Source: Ostreococcus lucimarinus CCE9901 (Eukaryota > Chlorophyta > Mamiellophyceae > Mamiellales > Bathycoccaceae). From it: a DNA stretch of 64,000 nucleotides. The notes beneath the pieces were generated by a model. It was not told the origin of the DNA. It did no database searches and worked only from the letters and a program-made list of their open reading frames with translations. The DNA lies in the NCBI RefSeq assembly GCF_000092065.1, contig NC_009365.1:186001-250000 (forward strand). The letters run 5' to 3'. Below are positions 37,739-47,500 of this stretch, in pieces. A program made the position numbers and the translations under genes. How positions within the stretch are numbered: position 1 is the first letter of the stretch; the number at the start of each line of letters is the position of its first letter.

Positions 37739-38461
37739 CGACGCGGACGCGCGACGACGACGCCGGCGCCGACGCGAGAGCGCGTCGCGACGACGGACGC
37801 GACGGCGCGACGGGAGGCGGCGATGACGGCGCGCGCGACGCGCGAGCGCGACGACGGCGCGCGGGCGACGACGGACGAGGGCGGCGCGCGGGCGACGACG
37901 GACGAGGATCGCGCGCGGCTGACAAAGTATTGGTTGCGACGACGGTGCTCGACGGGATCGCACGCGAGCGAGGCGACGGAGGTGGGGATGCTGACGGGAG
38001 GGGAGAGCAGCAACGAGAGCCATCAGGCGACGGGACGGCGAGCGCGACGGGGGGGGTCGGCGTCGGCGTCGACGCCGCCGGGCGCGGGGCGACGCGCGGA
38101 GAGAGGAGGGATCGATACGCCGGGACACTTCGCGTTCGCGACGCCGATGAGCGCGAGGGTGCGCGAGGAGGGGATGACGACGCCGAGAACGCCGACGCTG
38201 GCGAACGATAGTCCGGATCGAGCGCGGTTGGATGAGCTCTTGGCGGCGCCCGTGAAGCCGAATTTCGGTACGCGGGCGGCGATCGAGTGCACGCCGCGAC
38301 ACACGCCGTTGAAGCTGCGATTTGATGATAACGTGGACGTCGTCGTGAGTGGAACGCACGCGACGAGTAAGAAGCGCGCGCGTGGGAAGTTGAGCGATGT
38401 GTTCAAGGCGACCAAGTCGACGACGCCGAGGCTCACGCGCGCGCGAAAGGCGATGTTGTGA
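37727..38461 (+). CDS. Disordered protein with CDK-type TP sites behind an E2F-like promoter
   Basis: The product is 244 aa, mostly low complexity. A tandem GARATTDE repeat is encoded near 37855-37915. The better-conserved-looking part is the second half: GIDTPGHFAFATPMSARV, MTTPRTPTLANDSPDRARL, RLDELLAAPVKPNFGTR, IECTPRHTPLKLRFDD and a basic KSTTPRLTRARKAML end. At least six TP/SP pairs, two followed by basic residues, look like cyclin-dependent kinase sites. With the E2F-like boxes directly upstream, a cell-cycle regulated role is likely by inference. No known cell-cycle protein was recognised. Confidence 0.65.
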   Translation: MSPRRRGRATTTPAPTRERVATTDATARREAAMTARATRERDDGARATTDEGGARATTDEDRARLTKYWLRRRCSTGSHASEATEVGMLTGGESSNESHQATGRRARRGGSASASTPPGAGRRAERGGIDTPGHFAFATPMSARVREEGMTTPRTPTLANDSPDRARLDELLAAPVKPNFGTRAAIECTPRHTPLKLRFDDNVDVVVSGTHATSKKRARGKLSDVFKATKSTTPRLTRARKAML

Positions 38462-38624
38462 GCGACGCGGCGGTTCGGCGCGCAGTAATAATTAATCACG
38501 AATGTAAAACAACGACGAGAGTACTTATTTGATTACAGGTCGTCGCGACGACGGACGTCGAAACGTCCGTCGTCTCGGGCAAAACACTCCAATGACACGA
38601 ACAAAGCGACAAAACTGTATATAT

Positions 38625-39584
38625 TTACTCGGAACCCGGCACGAGGTGCGGCTCGAGCGCGGCGCGAGCGAACTCGGGCAGCACGAACGCCGCGGCGTGC
38701 ACTTGCGGGTTATAATAGCGCATCGGTTTCAGCGCGCTTTCATCGGCGGGTCGCGGAAATCGCTTGGCCTTGGTGAAATCCACCGTCGACCCGTCCGCCG
38801 CGGGTTTGCTGCACATCATGAAACCGATTTGTCCGCTCGGGTAAGTCGGTATCGTGGTGTACCCGTACGCCATGGACCCACCGACGAAAATACCCTTGCA
38901 CATCTTCGCCAAGTCCTCGATCAAATCGATGTGCAACCACACGCACTCGGCTTGCGTGCACACGACGCCGCCGGGCTTGAGCGCGCGGTGCATCTTTTTA
39001 AAGAACGCCTCCTCGAACAAAACGCTCGCCGGTCCGATCGGATCGCTCGAGTCGACGATGATGGCGTCGTACGTCCCCTCCTCCGCGTCCCCGACGTACT
39101 TGATCCCATCGCAAATATTCACCTCCACTCGCGCGTCGTCGAACCCCACCGCCATCGACGGCAAGAATTTCTTCGACATCTCCACCACCATCCCATCGAT
39201 CTCCGCGATCTCGATCCTTTCGATCGATCCGTGTCGCGTCACCTCCCTGAGCACGCCTCCATCGCCGCCACCGACGACGAGCACGCGTTTCGGTTCCTCG
39301 TTCAGCGCGCACAGCGGCAGGTGCGTTATCATCTCCTGGTACGCGAACTCGTCCCGCTCCGTCGCCTGAATCACCCCGTCCAGCACCAGCACGTTCCCGT
39401 ACGCCGAGTTTTTAAACACGTACACGTCTTGAAACTCGCTCCGTCCGCGGAACAGCTCCTCGTCGATCTTCAGCGACATCGCCTGGCCTTTCCACATTTC
39501 GCTCACCTCGCACAACCATCCCTCACCGCACGCGCCGATGCACTTGTCCGCGCTCTGCGGCGCGTCGTCGGCGTATTTATTCAT
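38625..39584 (-). CDS. SPDS: Spermidine synthase
   Basis: The product is 319 aa from ATG 39584; the frame is open upstream but without homology. It has the full aminopropyltransferase pattern: [52 protein letters not shown], the nucleotide site [31 protein letters not shown], and catalytic [12 protein letters not shown]. It transfers an aminopropyl group from decarboxylated SAM to putrescine. The length and motif set match plant spermidine synthases; spermine or thermospermine synthase is less likely given the conserved [11 protein letters not shown] region. No targeting peptide, so it is probably cytosolic. Confidence 0.95.
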   Translation of the reverse strand: MNKYADDAPQSADKCIGACGEGWLCEVSEMWKGQAMSLKIDEELFRGRSEFQDVYVFKNSAYGNVLVLDGVIQATERDEFAYQEMITHLPLCALNEEPKRVLVVGGGDGGVLREVTRHGSIERIEIAEIDGMVVEMSKKFLPSMAVGFDDARVEVNICDGIKYVGDAEEGTYDAIIVDSSDPIGPASVLFEEAFFKKMHRALKPGGVVCTQAECVWLHIDLIEDLAKMCKGIFVGGSMAYGYTTIPTYPSGQIGFMMCSKPAADGSTVDFTKAKRFPRPADESALKPMRYYNPQVHAAAFVLPEFARAALEPHLVPGSE

Positions 39585-39756
39585 CCCTCGCGCGGTCGTC
39601 GCGCGGCGACGCGGCGCGCGGACGCGGAGCGCGCGGACGCGGAGCGCGCGGAGCGAAATCGCGTCTCGGAGTGGCGGCGCCGCGCCGCACAGCTCGACGC
39701 CGCGTCCGCGTCGCGTCGCGTCGCGCGCTCGCGTCGCGACGCGCACCGCGCGCGCG

Positions 39757-41883
39757 ATGGCGCTCACGACGTCGGTCGCGAGGGCGCGCGACGCGCGCGC
39801 GAGCGCCGATCGCGTCGTCGGTTTGGTCGGCGGTCTTCGCGTCGTCGTCGACGCGCTGCGCGAGCACGCCGCGGATGGACTCGCGACGAACGTCGCGCAC
39901 GTGCGCGAGGACGCGATGTACGTCGTGTTTCTCGCGGCGAGCGTGATCGGGTTCGGGACGGTGGCGAGCGGGGAGATGATGAGCCTGCGGCGACGACGGG
40001 ACAGGGCGCGCGCGGCGCTCAAGGAGTGCGCGACGATGTTGGATCTGAAGAGCAAAGAGACGAGCGGCGCGGCGGCGACGGCGGCGGTGGGGCGGAAAAC
40101 GCGCGACGCGGGACGGGGGAAGCGGACGCGCGAGATCGGGGTCGGGAAAGACTTTTGGAACGAGTTGGGATATCTGTTAAAGGTGGCGTTTCCCACGGCG
40201 GGGAGCCGAGGAGGGCAGTTGTTGGGCGCGCAGTTCACGCTGCTCGTCATGCGCACGCTGTTGACGGTCAGGGCGAATAAGGTGAACACGTTCTATTTGA
40301 CCAAGGCCATCTCGAGCGCGTCGTGGAAGTTTTGGGTGCGGTGGTTTTTCAACTTTGGCGGTTGGATGGCGAGCGGCGTGGTGGTGAACAGCGGGCTGCG
40401 ATACACCGAGAGTTTGATCACGATCGAACTCAGAGCGGCGTTGACGAAGAAGGCGCATAAGATGTACATGGAAAACAATAACTTTTACAAGACGGCGGTT
40501 TTGCGTCAAGGCGGGTTGGATAACGTCGATCAACGCATCGTGGCGGACATCGACGCCTTCGCCAAGGAGACGGCTTTCCTGTACGGGCACTCGTTCAAGC
40601 CCATTTTGGAGTTCACGCTGAGCTTGACCGAAGCCGCGAAGGAGTTGGGCTATTCTCGCCCGCTCGCGCTTTTCGCGTCACAAATCATCATCACCGGCGT
40701 TTTGCGATCCATCGCCCCGCGACTCGGACCGATGGTCGCTCGCGAAGCCGCGCTCGAGGGCGGTTTCCGCCACACGCACGCGCGCTTGATCGCTCACGCG
40801 GAGGAAATCGCCTTATTAGACGGGGGCAAACGCGAGATTGAGATTTTAGATGAAGGCTTGGATAATTTGGTCGTCACGCAGCGCTGGCATGCGCTGCAGC
40901 GTATTCGCAAGAGCGTCGCCGACAACGTATCCAAGTTCCAAGGCTTGCTCGTGGGCAGTATTTTCGTACACGTCCCGTTCATGATGAAGGCATCAGTGTC
41001 CGAAGGCGAGCGCATTTCATCCTTCCGAGCCACCGAGGAGCTCATGCTTCGATGCGGCGGCGCGTTCACCGAAGTGTTGCTTCTCGGCAAAAATCTCGAC
41101 GAACTCGCCGGATACACGCACCGGCTTTCGCAACTGTTCAAAACGTTGGATCTCGCGAGCAAGGAAGCGCGCGAAGACAAGGCTAAACTGGCTTCGGCAG
41201 GCGCTGACCACGCCGAAGGCTCGCCGATCGTGTTCGATAAAGTCACCGTAGGAGCGCCCGAGCCGGATGGCTCGCAACGCGTGTTGGTGAAGGACTTGAC
41301 GCTCGCCGTGGCGTCGGGTCAACACTTGTTGATAACTGGTCCGAATGGATGCGGAAAAACGTCATTGCTTCGCGTGTTGGCTGGATTATGGGCGCCCGTG
41401 TCCGGCACCGTCACCAGACCGTCTGGCGTATCCAGCATCATGTGGTTGCCGCAACGGCCGTACTTGTTGCAAGGATCGTTGCGCGATCAAGTCGTGTACC
41501 CGCGCGACGCGCGCACGGAGAAGATCGTCGACGCGCGCGTGAAGGAGTGTCTGATGATGGCTGGCCTGGCCAAATTCGTGGACGGCTCCATGAACGTTGG
41601 ATTAAACACGCGGCACTTGGAGTGGAACGATGTGTTGTCCGGCGGCGAGCGTCAGAGAATCGGTTTCGCCCGCCTTTACTATCACGCGCCAAAGTTTGCC
41701 ATTCTTGACGAAGCGACGAGCGCAATCAATCCAGACGAAGAGTCCAAGCTGTACGAACGTCTCATCGAAACCGACACCACCGTCGTGAGCATCGCGCACA
41801 GGCTCGAGCTTAGAAAATTCCACAAGTTGGAACTCAAAATCGCGGGCGACGGCGAAGGCGGTTTTCGAATCCTCAAACTTTAG
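39757..41883 (+). CDS. ABC half-transporter, subfamily D (peroxisomal fatty acyl type)
   Basis: The product is 708 aa. The N-terminal membrane domain has the ABCD landmarks: [15 protein letters not shown], an EAA-like [14 protein letters not shown] segment, [25 protein letters not shown]. The nucleotide-binding domain follows with Walker [15 protein letters not shown], a Q-loop in WLPQRPYL, signature [14 protein letters not shown] and Walker [16 protein letters not shown] proteins import very-long-chain or other acyl-CoAs into peroxisomes as dimers. The first ~100 residues carry one hydrophobic segment ([16 protein letters not shown]) and a basic linker. A thylakoid/cyanobacterial-type SbmA-like relative is less likely because the EAA and C-terminal blocks are of ABCD type. 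Confidence 0.9.
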   Translation: MALTTSVARARDARASADRVVGLVGGLRVVVDALREHAADGLATNVAHVREDAMYVVFLAASVIGFGTVASGEMMSLRRRRDRARAALKECATMLDLKSKETSGAAATAAVGRKTRDAGRGKRTREIGVGKDFWNELGYLLKVAFPTAGSRGGQLLGAQFTLLVMRTLLTVRANKVNTFYLTKAISSASWKFWVRWFFNFGGWMASGVVVNSGLRYTESLITIELRAALTKKAHKMYMENNNFYKTAVLRQGGLDNVDQRIVADIDAFAKETAFLYGHSFKPILEFTLSLTEAAKELGYSRPLALFASQIIITGVLRSIAPRLGPMVAREAALEGGFRHTHARLIAHAEEIALLDGGKREIEILDEGLDNLVVTQRWHALQRIRKSVADNVSKFQGLLVGSIFVHVPFMMKASVSEGERISSFRATEELMLRCGGAFTEVLLLGKNLDELAGYTHRLSQLFKTLDLASKEAREDKAKLASAGADHAEGSPIVFDKVTVGAPEPDGSQRVLVKDLTLAVASGQHLLITGPNGCGKTSLLRVLAGLWAPVSGTVTRPSGVSSIMWLPQRPYLLQGSLRDQVVYPRDARTEKIVDARVKECLMMAGLAKFVDGSMNVGLNTRHLEWNDVLSGGERQRIGFARLYYHAPKFAILDEATSAINPDEESKLYERLIETDTTVVSIAHRLELRKFHKLELKIAGDGEGGFRILKL

Positions 41884-41910
41884 ATTACTTGTGATAGCAC
41901 GTATATTACA

Positions 41911-42984
41911 TTAATGCGTCGACGTCGTCAAGTATGCGAACAACAGCATGGGCGCGCCGAAGAGGCCGACCATGGTGAGCATCGCCTGCGTGTTCAGCGC
42001 CTTGACTTCTTCTTCGTCGATTTCGCCCGCAAACTTTTCGTTCGCCATCTTGATCAGGTACTCGTCGTACGCGTCTAGTTTTGCGGCGTCCATGTAATCG
42101 AATAAGTCCGATTTCATCTTCTTGGAAGCCGTCGTCATCCCCCAAATCATTCGATCCGCTTGCTTGGACACGTTTCCGTACTGGTTTCCGATGCACCGAC
42201 GATACTGCTTCAACGCCTCATCTCGGCGCTGCAAGTTGTCCAGACAGATGGCGTAGTTGAAGATTATCCTCCCGCCCATCTCCGTCTTTTGCCCGATGCG
42301 ATCGAGCGCCCACGGCTCGAGCAAATCGAGCGCGTCTTGCATGTATCCTCGCTTCATCGCCTCGCCCGAACGCTCCAAAACCTCCCGCACCTCCGCGTAC
42401 TCCGCGTTCGTCAGCGTCATCCCCTGATCCTCGCGATATTTCGCCAATTTCTTCGCCACTCTCGCCCTTCGCGCCGCGATCGCCTCCTCGTCCTCCAACT
42501 CCTCCCGTTTAACGGTTCGTCCGCCGCCGTACGTCTTCGATATATCCGGCGGTCGCTCGAACACCCCCCACGTGCTCACCGACGGTTTATACACCGCGTC
42601 CTCCACGTCGTACCCCACCGCCTTCTCGTCCGCGTCGAACGGGTCGTAATCCCGGTCCCGCGTCAAGATGCGCACCGTCACCTCCCGTTTGCGCGTCGCC
42701 CCCGTCGCGCCGTCGCTCGCCGTCTCGCTCGCGAACGTCCCGTCCGTCGTCGACGCCTCCATCGCGTCGTCCCGATCGCCTCCGTCGCCCTCCGCGCGCG
42801 CGCGCTCCATCGCCGCCGCGTACTCGCGCGCCTTTTTCACGCGATCCTCCACCGACGCGCGCAGATCGATCCTCGCGTCCGCGTCCTCGCGCGGCGCCGC
42901 GCGCGCGCGAGAGCGACGCCGTCGCGCGACGCGCGTCGGCGCCCGCGGCCGCGCGACGCGCGCGACGCGCGCCGCGCGCGCCAT
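41911..42984 (-). CDS. Plastid TPR-like protein with C-terminal membrane helix
   Basis: The product is 357 aa. An Arg/Ala-rich transit peptide takes up ~35 residues. After a disordered acidic part comes a block PSVSTWGVFERPPDISKTYGG followed by GRTVKREELEDEE, which I believe is conserved in plant homologues. TPR-like helices follow (VLERSGEAMKRGYMQDALDLLEPW, RIIFNYAICLDNLQRRDEALKQY), then a C-terminal hydrophobic helix (LTMVGLFGAPMLLFAYLTT). A thylakoid or envelope anchor facing the stroma is likely. The biochemical role is not known to me. Confidence 0.78.
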   Translation of the reverse strand: MARAARVARVARPRAPTRVARRRRSRARAAPREDADARIDLRASVEDRVKKAREYAAAMERARAEGDGGDRDDAMEASTTDGTFASETASDGATGATRKREVTVRILTRDRDYDPFDADEKAVGYDVEDAVYKPSVSTWGVFERPPDISKTYGGGRTVKREELEDEEAIAARRARVAKKLAKYREDQGMTLTNAEYAEVREVLERSGEAMKRGYMQDALDLLEPWALDRIGQKTEMGGRIIFNYAICLDNLQRRDEALKQYRRCIGNQYGNVSKQADRMIWGMTTASKKMKSDLFDYMDAAKLDAYDEYLIKMANEKFAGEIDEEEVKALNTQAMLTMVGLFGAPMLLFAYLTTSTH

Positions 42985-43035
42985 CGCGCGCGCCGCTCTC
43001 GCGCGATCGCGCGCGCGCGACCGCGCGACGTTCGC

Positions 43036-43112
43036 GTCTCGAGGTTCGACGTCGAAACCGACGCGAGGTTCGATCGCGCGCGCTCGAACCTCGCGATCGC
43101 GGGTTCGATCGC
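43036..43112. repeat. Direct and inverted AGGTTCGA-type repeats in a bidirectional promoter
   Basis: Between the start codons at 42984 and 43139, the word (G)AGGTTCGA occurs at about 43040 and 43065, in inverted form (TCGAACCTC) at about 43083, and as GGGTTCGATCG near 43101. They look like arrayed binding sites rather than a coding signal. Confidence 0.5.
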
Positions 43113-43138
43113 GCGCGCGCCGACGTCACTGCGCGTCG

Positions 43139-43432
43139 ATGCCCGCGACCGGGACGGCGTCGTCGCGCGACGAGATCGTGCCCCCGCGACGAGGCGCGCG
43201 AAATCCATGGGTGCTCGTCGGTGCGGGCGCCACGGCGGCGGTGTTGCTCGCGGGATTCGTCGCGTTCAGGGCTGGGGACGCGCGCGCGTCGCAGCGGATG
43301 ATGCGCGCGCGAGTGCTCGCGCAGGGCGCGACGGTGGCGCTGATGGTGGCGACGTCCGCGGGAGGACTGTCGAGCGCGACGTCTTGGACGCTCGCGCGTC
43401 CCGGCGCGGGCGGGACGGCGGGCGAGGGGTGA
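43139..43432 (+). CDS. HIG1-domain protein (RCF1/HIGD-like)
   Basis: The product is 97 aa. The HIG_1_N pattern is complete: NPWVLVGAGATAAVLLAGFVAFRAGD (first helix), the conserved loop ASQRMMRARVLAQGATVALMV and a second helix. HIG1 proteins sit in the mitochondrial inner membrane and help assemble respiratory supercomplexes and cytochrome oxidase. The ATG at 43139 leaves about 25 residues before helix 1. The TGA at 43430-43432 lies exactly where the COQ9 frame takes over, one base out of phase; see the next entry. Confidence 0.8.
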   Translation: MPATGTASSRDEIVPPRRGARNPWVLVGAGATAAVLLAGFVAFRAGDARASQRMMRARVLAQGATVALMVATSAGGLSSATSWTLARPGAGGTAGEG

Positions 43433-43434
43433 CG

Positions 43435-44424
43435 GACGCGCGGGCGAACGCGCGCGGGTTCGCGGCGAGCGCGACGACGACGCGCGGCGACGACGACGCG
43501 TCGACGTCGCGCGACGGAGGCGCGAGCGATGGTGGGGAGCGCGGGCGCGACGGTGACGCGAGAGACGCGCGCGCGAGGCGGGACGAGGAGTCGCGCGCGG
43601 TGCTGCGCGAACGCGCGCTGCGAGCGGCGTTGAAGCGCGTGCGCGAGCTGGGATGGACGGACGCCGCCGTCGACGCGGGATTGAGGGATTTGAATTTGTC
43701 GCCCGCGATGCGCGCGATCGTTCGCGGCGACGCGGGGGCGGGCGCGAGGGACTCGGGACCGGGCGACGGGCTCGCGGGGGAGTTGGCGGGATACTTTGAG
43801 GAGTGCGCGGACGCGGCGTTTCACGCGAAGGTCGTCGCCGAGGGCGAGACGCTGCGCGCGATGAAGTCGCGCGAGCGCGTGAAGTGGCTGATGCGCGCGC
43901 GTTTGGAGATGATCGAGTCCAAGCTCGATTCGTGGCCGCGCGCGCTCGCCGCGATGGCGACGCCGCGGTACGCGATGACGACGCTTCGGCGTCGCGCCGC
44001 GCTCGCGGATTTCATCGCCGACGCCGCGGACGTCGACGCCTTGGACGTGCTTCCGGATTCGTTGGATACGTTTCGTTGGCACGCCGAACGCGCCGCGATG
44101 CTCGCGCTGTACGCCGCCACCGAGTTACGCTTGTTGACGGATTCGAGCAAGGATCGTCGCAAGACGTGGGCCTTTCTCGACGCCCGCGTCGACGACATCG
44201 CGCGATCCCGCGTCGACGTCCTCGAGCTCAAGTCGTACATCGACGTCTTCGCGCGCGACGCCGACTTGACGACGCTCGGCGCGTCGTTCGCGAGCAAAGA
44301 CGCGCTCGCCGCGGCGTTCGCGCCCGTCGCCGACGTCTTCGCTCGCGCGTCTCGCGCCGTCTTCTCGACCCCTTCGCGCGACGCGTCCGAGCGCGACCCG
44401 CCGCGCGACTCGCCCGATCGATAG
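43435..44424 (+). CDS. COQ9: COQ9, ubiquinone biosynthesis lipid-binding protein; 5' end unresolved
   Basis: From about 43600 the frame encodes a clear COQ9: LRERALRAALKRVRELGW (TetR-like N-terminal helix), then MRARLEMIESKLDSWPRALAAMATP, DALDVLPDSLDTFRWHAERAAMLALYAATELRLLTDSS and KTWAFLDARVDDI. COQ9 binds isoprene lipids and presents intermediates to COQ7 on the matrix side of the inner membrane. No ATG in this frame lies after the HIG1 stop. The nearest upstream in-frame ATG (43207) is inside HIG1 in another frame, and no window-type intron signals are visible. The start given is only the first codon after the HIG1 stop. A short unseen exon, use of 43207, or a one-base error in GGGG at 43429 are the options. 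Confidence 0.8.
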   Translation, partial: DARANARGFAASATTTRGDDDASTSRDGGASDGGERGRDGDARDARARRDEESRAVLRERALRAALKRVRELGWTDAAVDAGLRDLNLSPAMRAIVRGDAGAGARDSGPGDGLAGELAGYFEECADAAFHAKVVAEGETLRAMKSRERVKWLMRARLEMIESKLDSWPRALAAMATPRYAMTTLRRRAALADFIADAADVDALDVLPDSLDTFRWHAERAAMLALYAATELRLLTDSSKDRRKTWAFLDARVDDIARSRVDVLELKSYIDVFARDADLTTLGASFASKDALAAAFAPVADVFARASRAVFSTPSRDASERDPPRDSPDR

Positions 44425-44583
44425 TTTACCCGGTAGTCTTAATGCTCACGCGCGCGCCTTTAACCGACTTCGCGCGCGCTCGCCGTCGCGTTTTGTGTCG
44501 CTTCGGTCGCTCCACTCCCGGGTGTTTCACGCCCGAATCGTCGCGCCGCCGCGCGCCGCGCGTCACGCGCGCGCGCTCGAGCG

Positions 44584-47500
44584 ATGTCGTTCGACCTGCG
44601 CTGCGCCGTCCTGTGCTACGCCCTCGCCGGCGTCGCGCACGAGCTCGCGCACGTCCTCGCGCACGCCGCGCTCGCGCTCGCGAAGCGTCGCGGGTCGGTC
44701 GCCGTCTTCGACGCGTGCGCCGCGCTCGACGCGCGCGCGTCGCCGTCGTCGCTCGCGGCGACGCTCGCGCGCGCGCTCGGACGGTGGAGCGCGTTCGCGG
44801 ACGCGCTCGACGACGCGTCGTGCGCGAACGCGCGCGCGATCGTGCGATGGGCGGGCGCGCTGGCGAGCCTGGGCGCGGCGGCGGCGGCGACGACGCGAAC
44901 GCGAGGCGACAAAAGCGGAACGAGCGCGGCGCTGCGAGTCGCGTGCTGGGCGACGGTCCTGGACGCGGTGTGCACGGACGTGCTGGACGCGCTGCCGCGC
45001 GCGCGAGGGACGGTGCTGTGCGGGAACTTTGGGATTATTTTGATAAACGCGGCGTGGTGCGAGAGCGAACGCGGGAAGCGGGCGTTTGATTTGTTGGAGA
45101 AGATGGTGTACGTGACGATGATGCGAGGGGCGCAGAGCGGTGGAGTCGTGACGTTCGACGAGTGCCGTGAGAAGGCGCGAGGGGAGGGTGCGGCTGTGGC
45201 GCTGCGCGGCGCGAGAAGTCGCGTGGTGAACATGAAGCGCACGGATTTGAGCAAGCTCGTGCGAGCAAAGGCGGAACGCGACTGCGGAGGGGCGAAGATG
45301 GGTCGACAAAACGTCACGCGCATGATCGTCGGCCACACGCGGTTCGCGACGACGTCCAAGGCTACGTTTGACGGCACGCATCCGCATCAGTGGTCGCCGC
45401 CGCAGCAGTGTCTCGTGTACGGGCAAAAACAGAAAACGCCCGGGCCGACGCGCGTCGGCGTGGAGAATTACATCACGCACAACGGCGATTTCGACTTTTA
45501 CCAAATCAACAAAAACTGGTACGAGCTCGGTGAGATGCAGCGGTGGTTAGAAATCGCCACGGGACATCCCATGCCGAGCGTGGTGGATTCTGCCGCCATC
45601 GCTGGCGTTATCGATTTACTCAGAGCGCAGGGGAGCTTCGCGCTCGCCGCGAGATTTGCGGTGTGCGTGGGGCTGAACACGAGCGACGCGTCGAAGGACG
45701 CCCCCGTGCCAACGCTCGCGAAATTCGAAGAAATCGCGCGGTATTTTGAAAACGCTTTGGATGCGTCGCTGAGTGCAGGTAAACATACCGTTCGCGAGCT
45801 CGGCTTTCAGGCGAGCACGCGCGAGTTGCTCACGGAAAAGGTCGTATCCGCGCTCGAGGGCGAAGGCAAAGCAGCGATCGAGTGCATCAACTATTACATC
45901 GATGAAGAAATGGGATCGAGTCTACGACACTTTGTGCGATCGACGATCGATGCATTCTTCGACAACGATAGCTTATTCGTGACGAAGACATTTCTCGCCA
46001 ACGCGAAAGGTTCGTTTGGTTTGATGGTGACAAACTCTTTAGATGCGCATCGGCAGCTTTGCGTCGCCGCGCGGGGGCAAACTATAAGCATCGCGTTCTA
46101 CCCGAAGAAGGGTTTGATTTGTTACGGCTCTGAACAAGCCGCCGTTAAAGCGGGTTTGTCGATCCCGACACCAGGTGGTGACGTGTTGGCGAGCGTTCAC
46201 GGCGGTGAATTCGGCGACGACAACGCCGCCGTGCGTCTCGACTTGGACGATTTGAATGGCGAAATTTGTTTGTTAGATTGGGAAGACGGCGACGAACCCG
46301 CGGTGTCGTTCCCGAACTCGCACTTGGAGCAATACCCACTCATGGGTGGCAAAGTTACCGTCGTCCTCGCCGCTGAAGGTACATCTGGCGTGAGCAAGTC
46401 AACCATCGGAACGCCTGCGCAGAGTCTCGTCATGCGCAAGCCGAGCCTACACGTGGGCGTTAGCGTGGACAAGAAGCTGTTTCGCCGAATGACTCGACTC
46501 GAAGGGAACGACCTCATCAAGCCGCTTTTACCCGATCGAGAGGACTTGGTGCTGCACGATATTCACGATATTCCCAAAATTTTGCGAAACATTCAGGAAG
46601 ACTGGCAAAATCGCCCACAGGCCACGATTAGTCTCAATCGACTCACGGCTTGGAACCTTGCGCGTTGTTTGCGGCGACGTCTCGATCGCCGACTCAACAG
46701 TACGACAAAGTCATCGCGTTCAATAGATGTCGTCGTCACCGGTTGTGAAGTGTCGCTTTGGCTAGCCGAACAATTTGCGGCTGATTTACAGCAAGCGTTC
46801 CCCCGGCTGACGGTGAAAGCTGTGAGCTCGAATAAAATACTCGGTTTGTTCGGCCAAGACATTCCCATCCCAACAGTGGGATTCCCAGACTCAAAGAAGA
46901 ACGATGACTTTACGGACTCTGTCGTCATTGTCGTCAGTCACTCTGGCGGGACGTTTGCGCCACTCGCGACTTCGAATCTCCTCGTGAGCTCCACGAGCTC
47001 CATCTTCGTCGTCGCCAGCGAATGGGACACACAAATCGGCAAACAACTCAGAGCGATCAAGTCTGATGGGGCCTTCTGCAGCCGTATCTTTAGCACAGAT
47101 GTTGGCGTCCGACCAGCTGAGCCGTGTTCGGTGAGCGTTGCGGCGACGCAGCAACTTTTGACGCAAATTTTCATGCACATGTCACTCGTGATTCTCGGTA
47201 ACGCCGATTACCGCAAGTACGCGGGCGCCGTGGTTACGAAGCACGACTTGGCGGAACTCGAAAGGTGCAATCAAATGAACATCACCGCGCTGGAAGAAAT
47301 AGTGGGAGTGAAAGCGACGGGCGAAAAGGTCGACTCGTCGACGGAGCGTAGTCTTCGAGCGCAAGGCGACGAGTGGTCCGATCACGTTCTCGAAGGCGTC
47401 AAGGGGTGGATGATGTCGTTTGCATACATCGTCGGCACCGTAACGGCGGGATACCCGCTCATCACCGGCGTTGCCGCCGCTTGTGGACTCGCGGCGACTT

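Noticed and set aside
43101-43112. tRNA gene suggested by GGGTTCGATCG (B-box-like)
   Set aside because: No A box, acceptor stem or anticodon loop can be built around it, and it is one of several similar words in a promoter.
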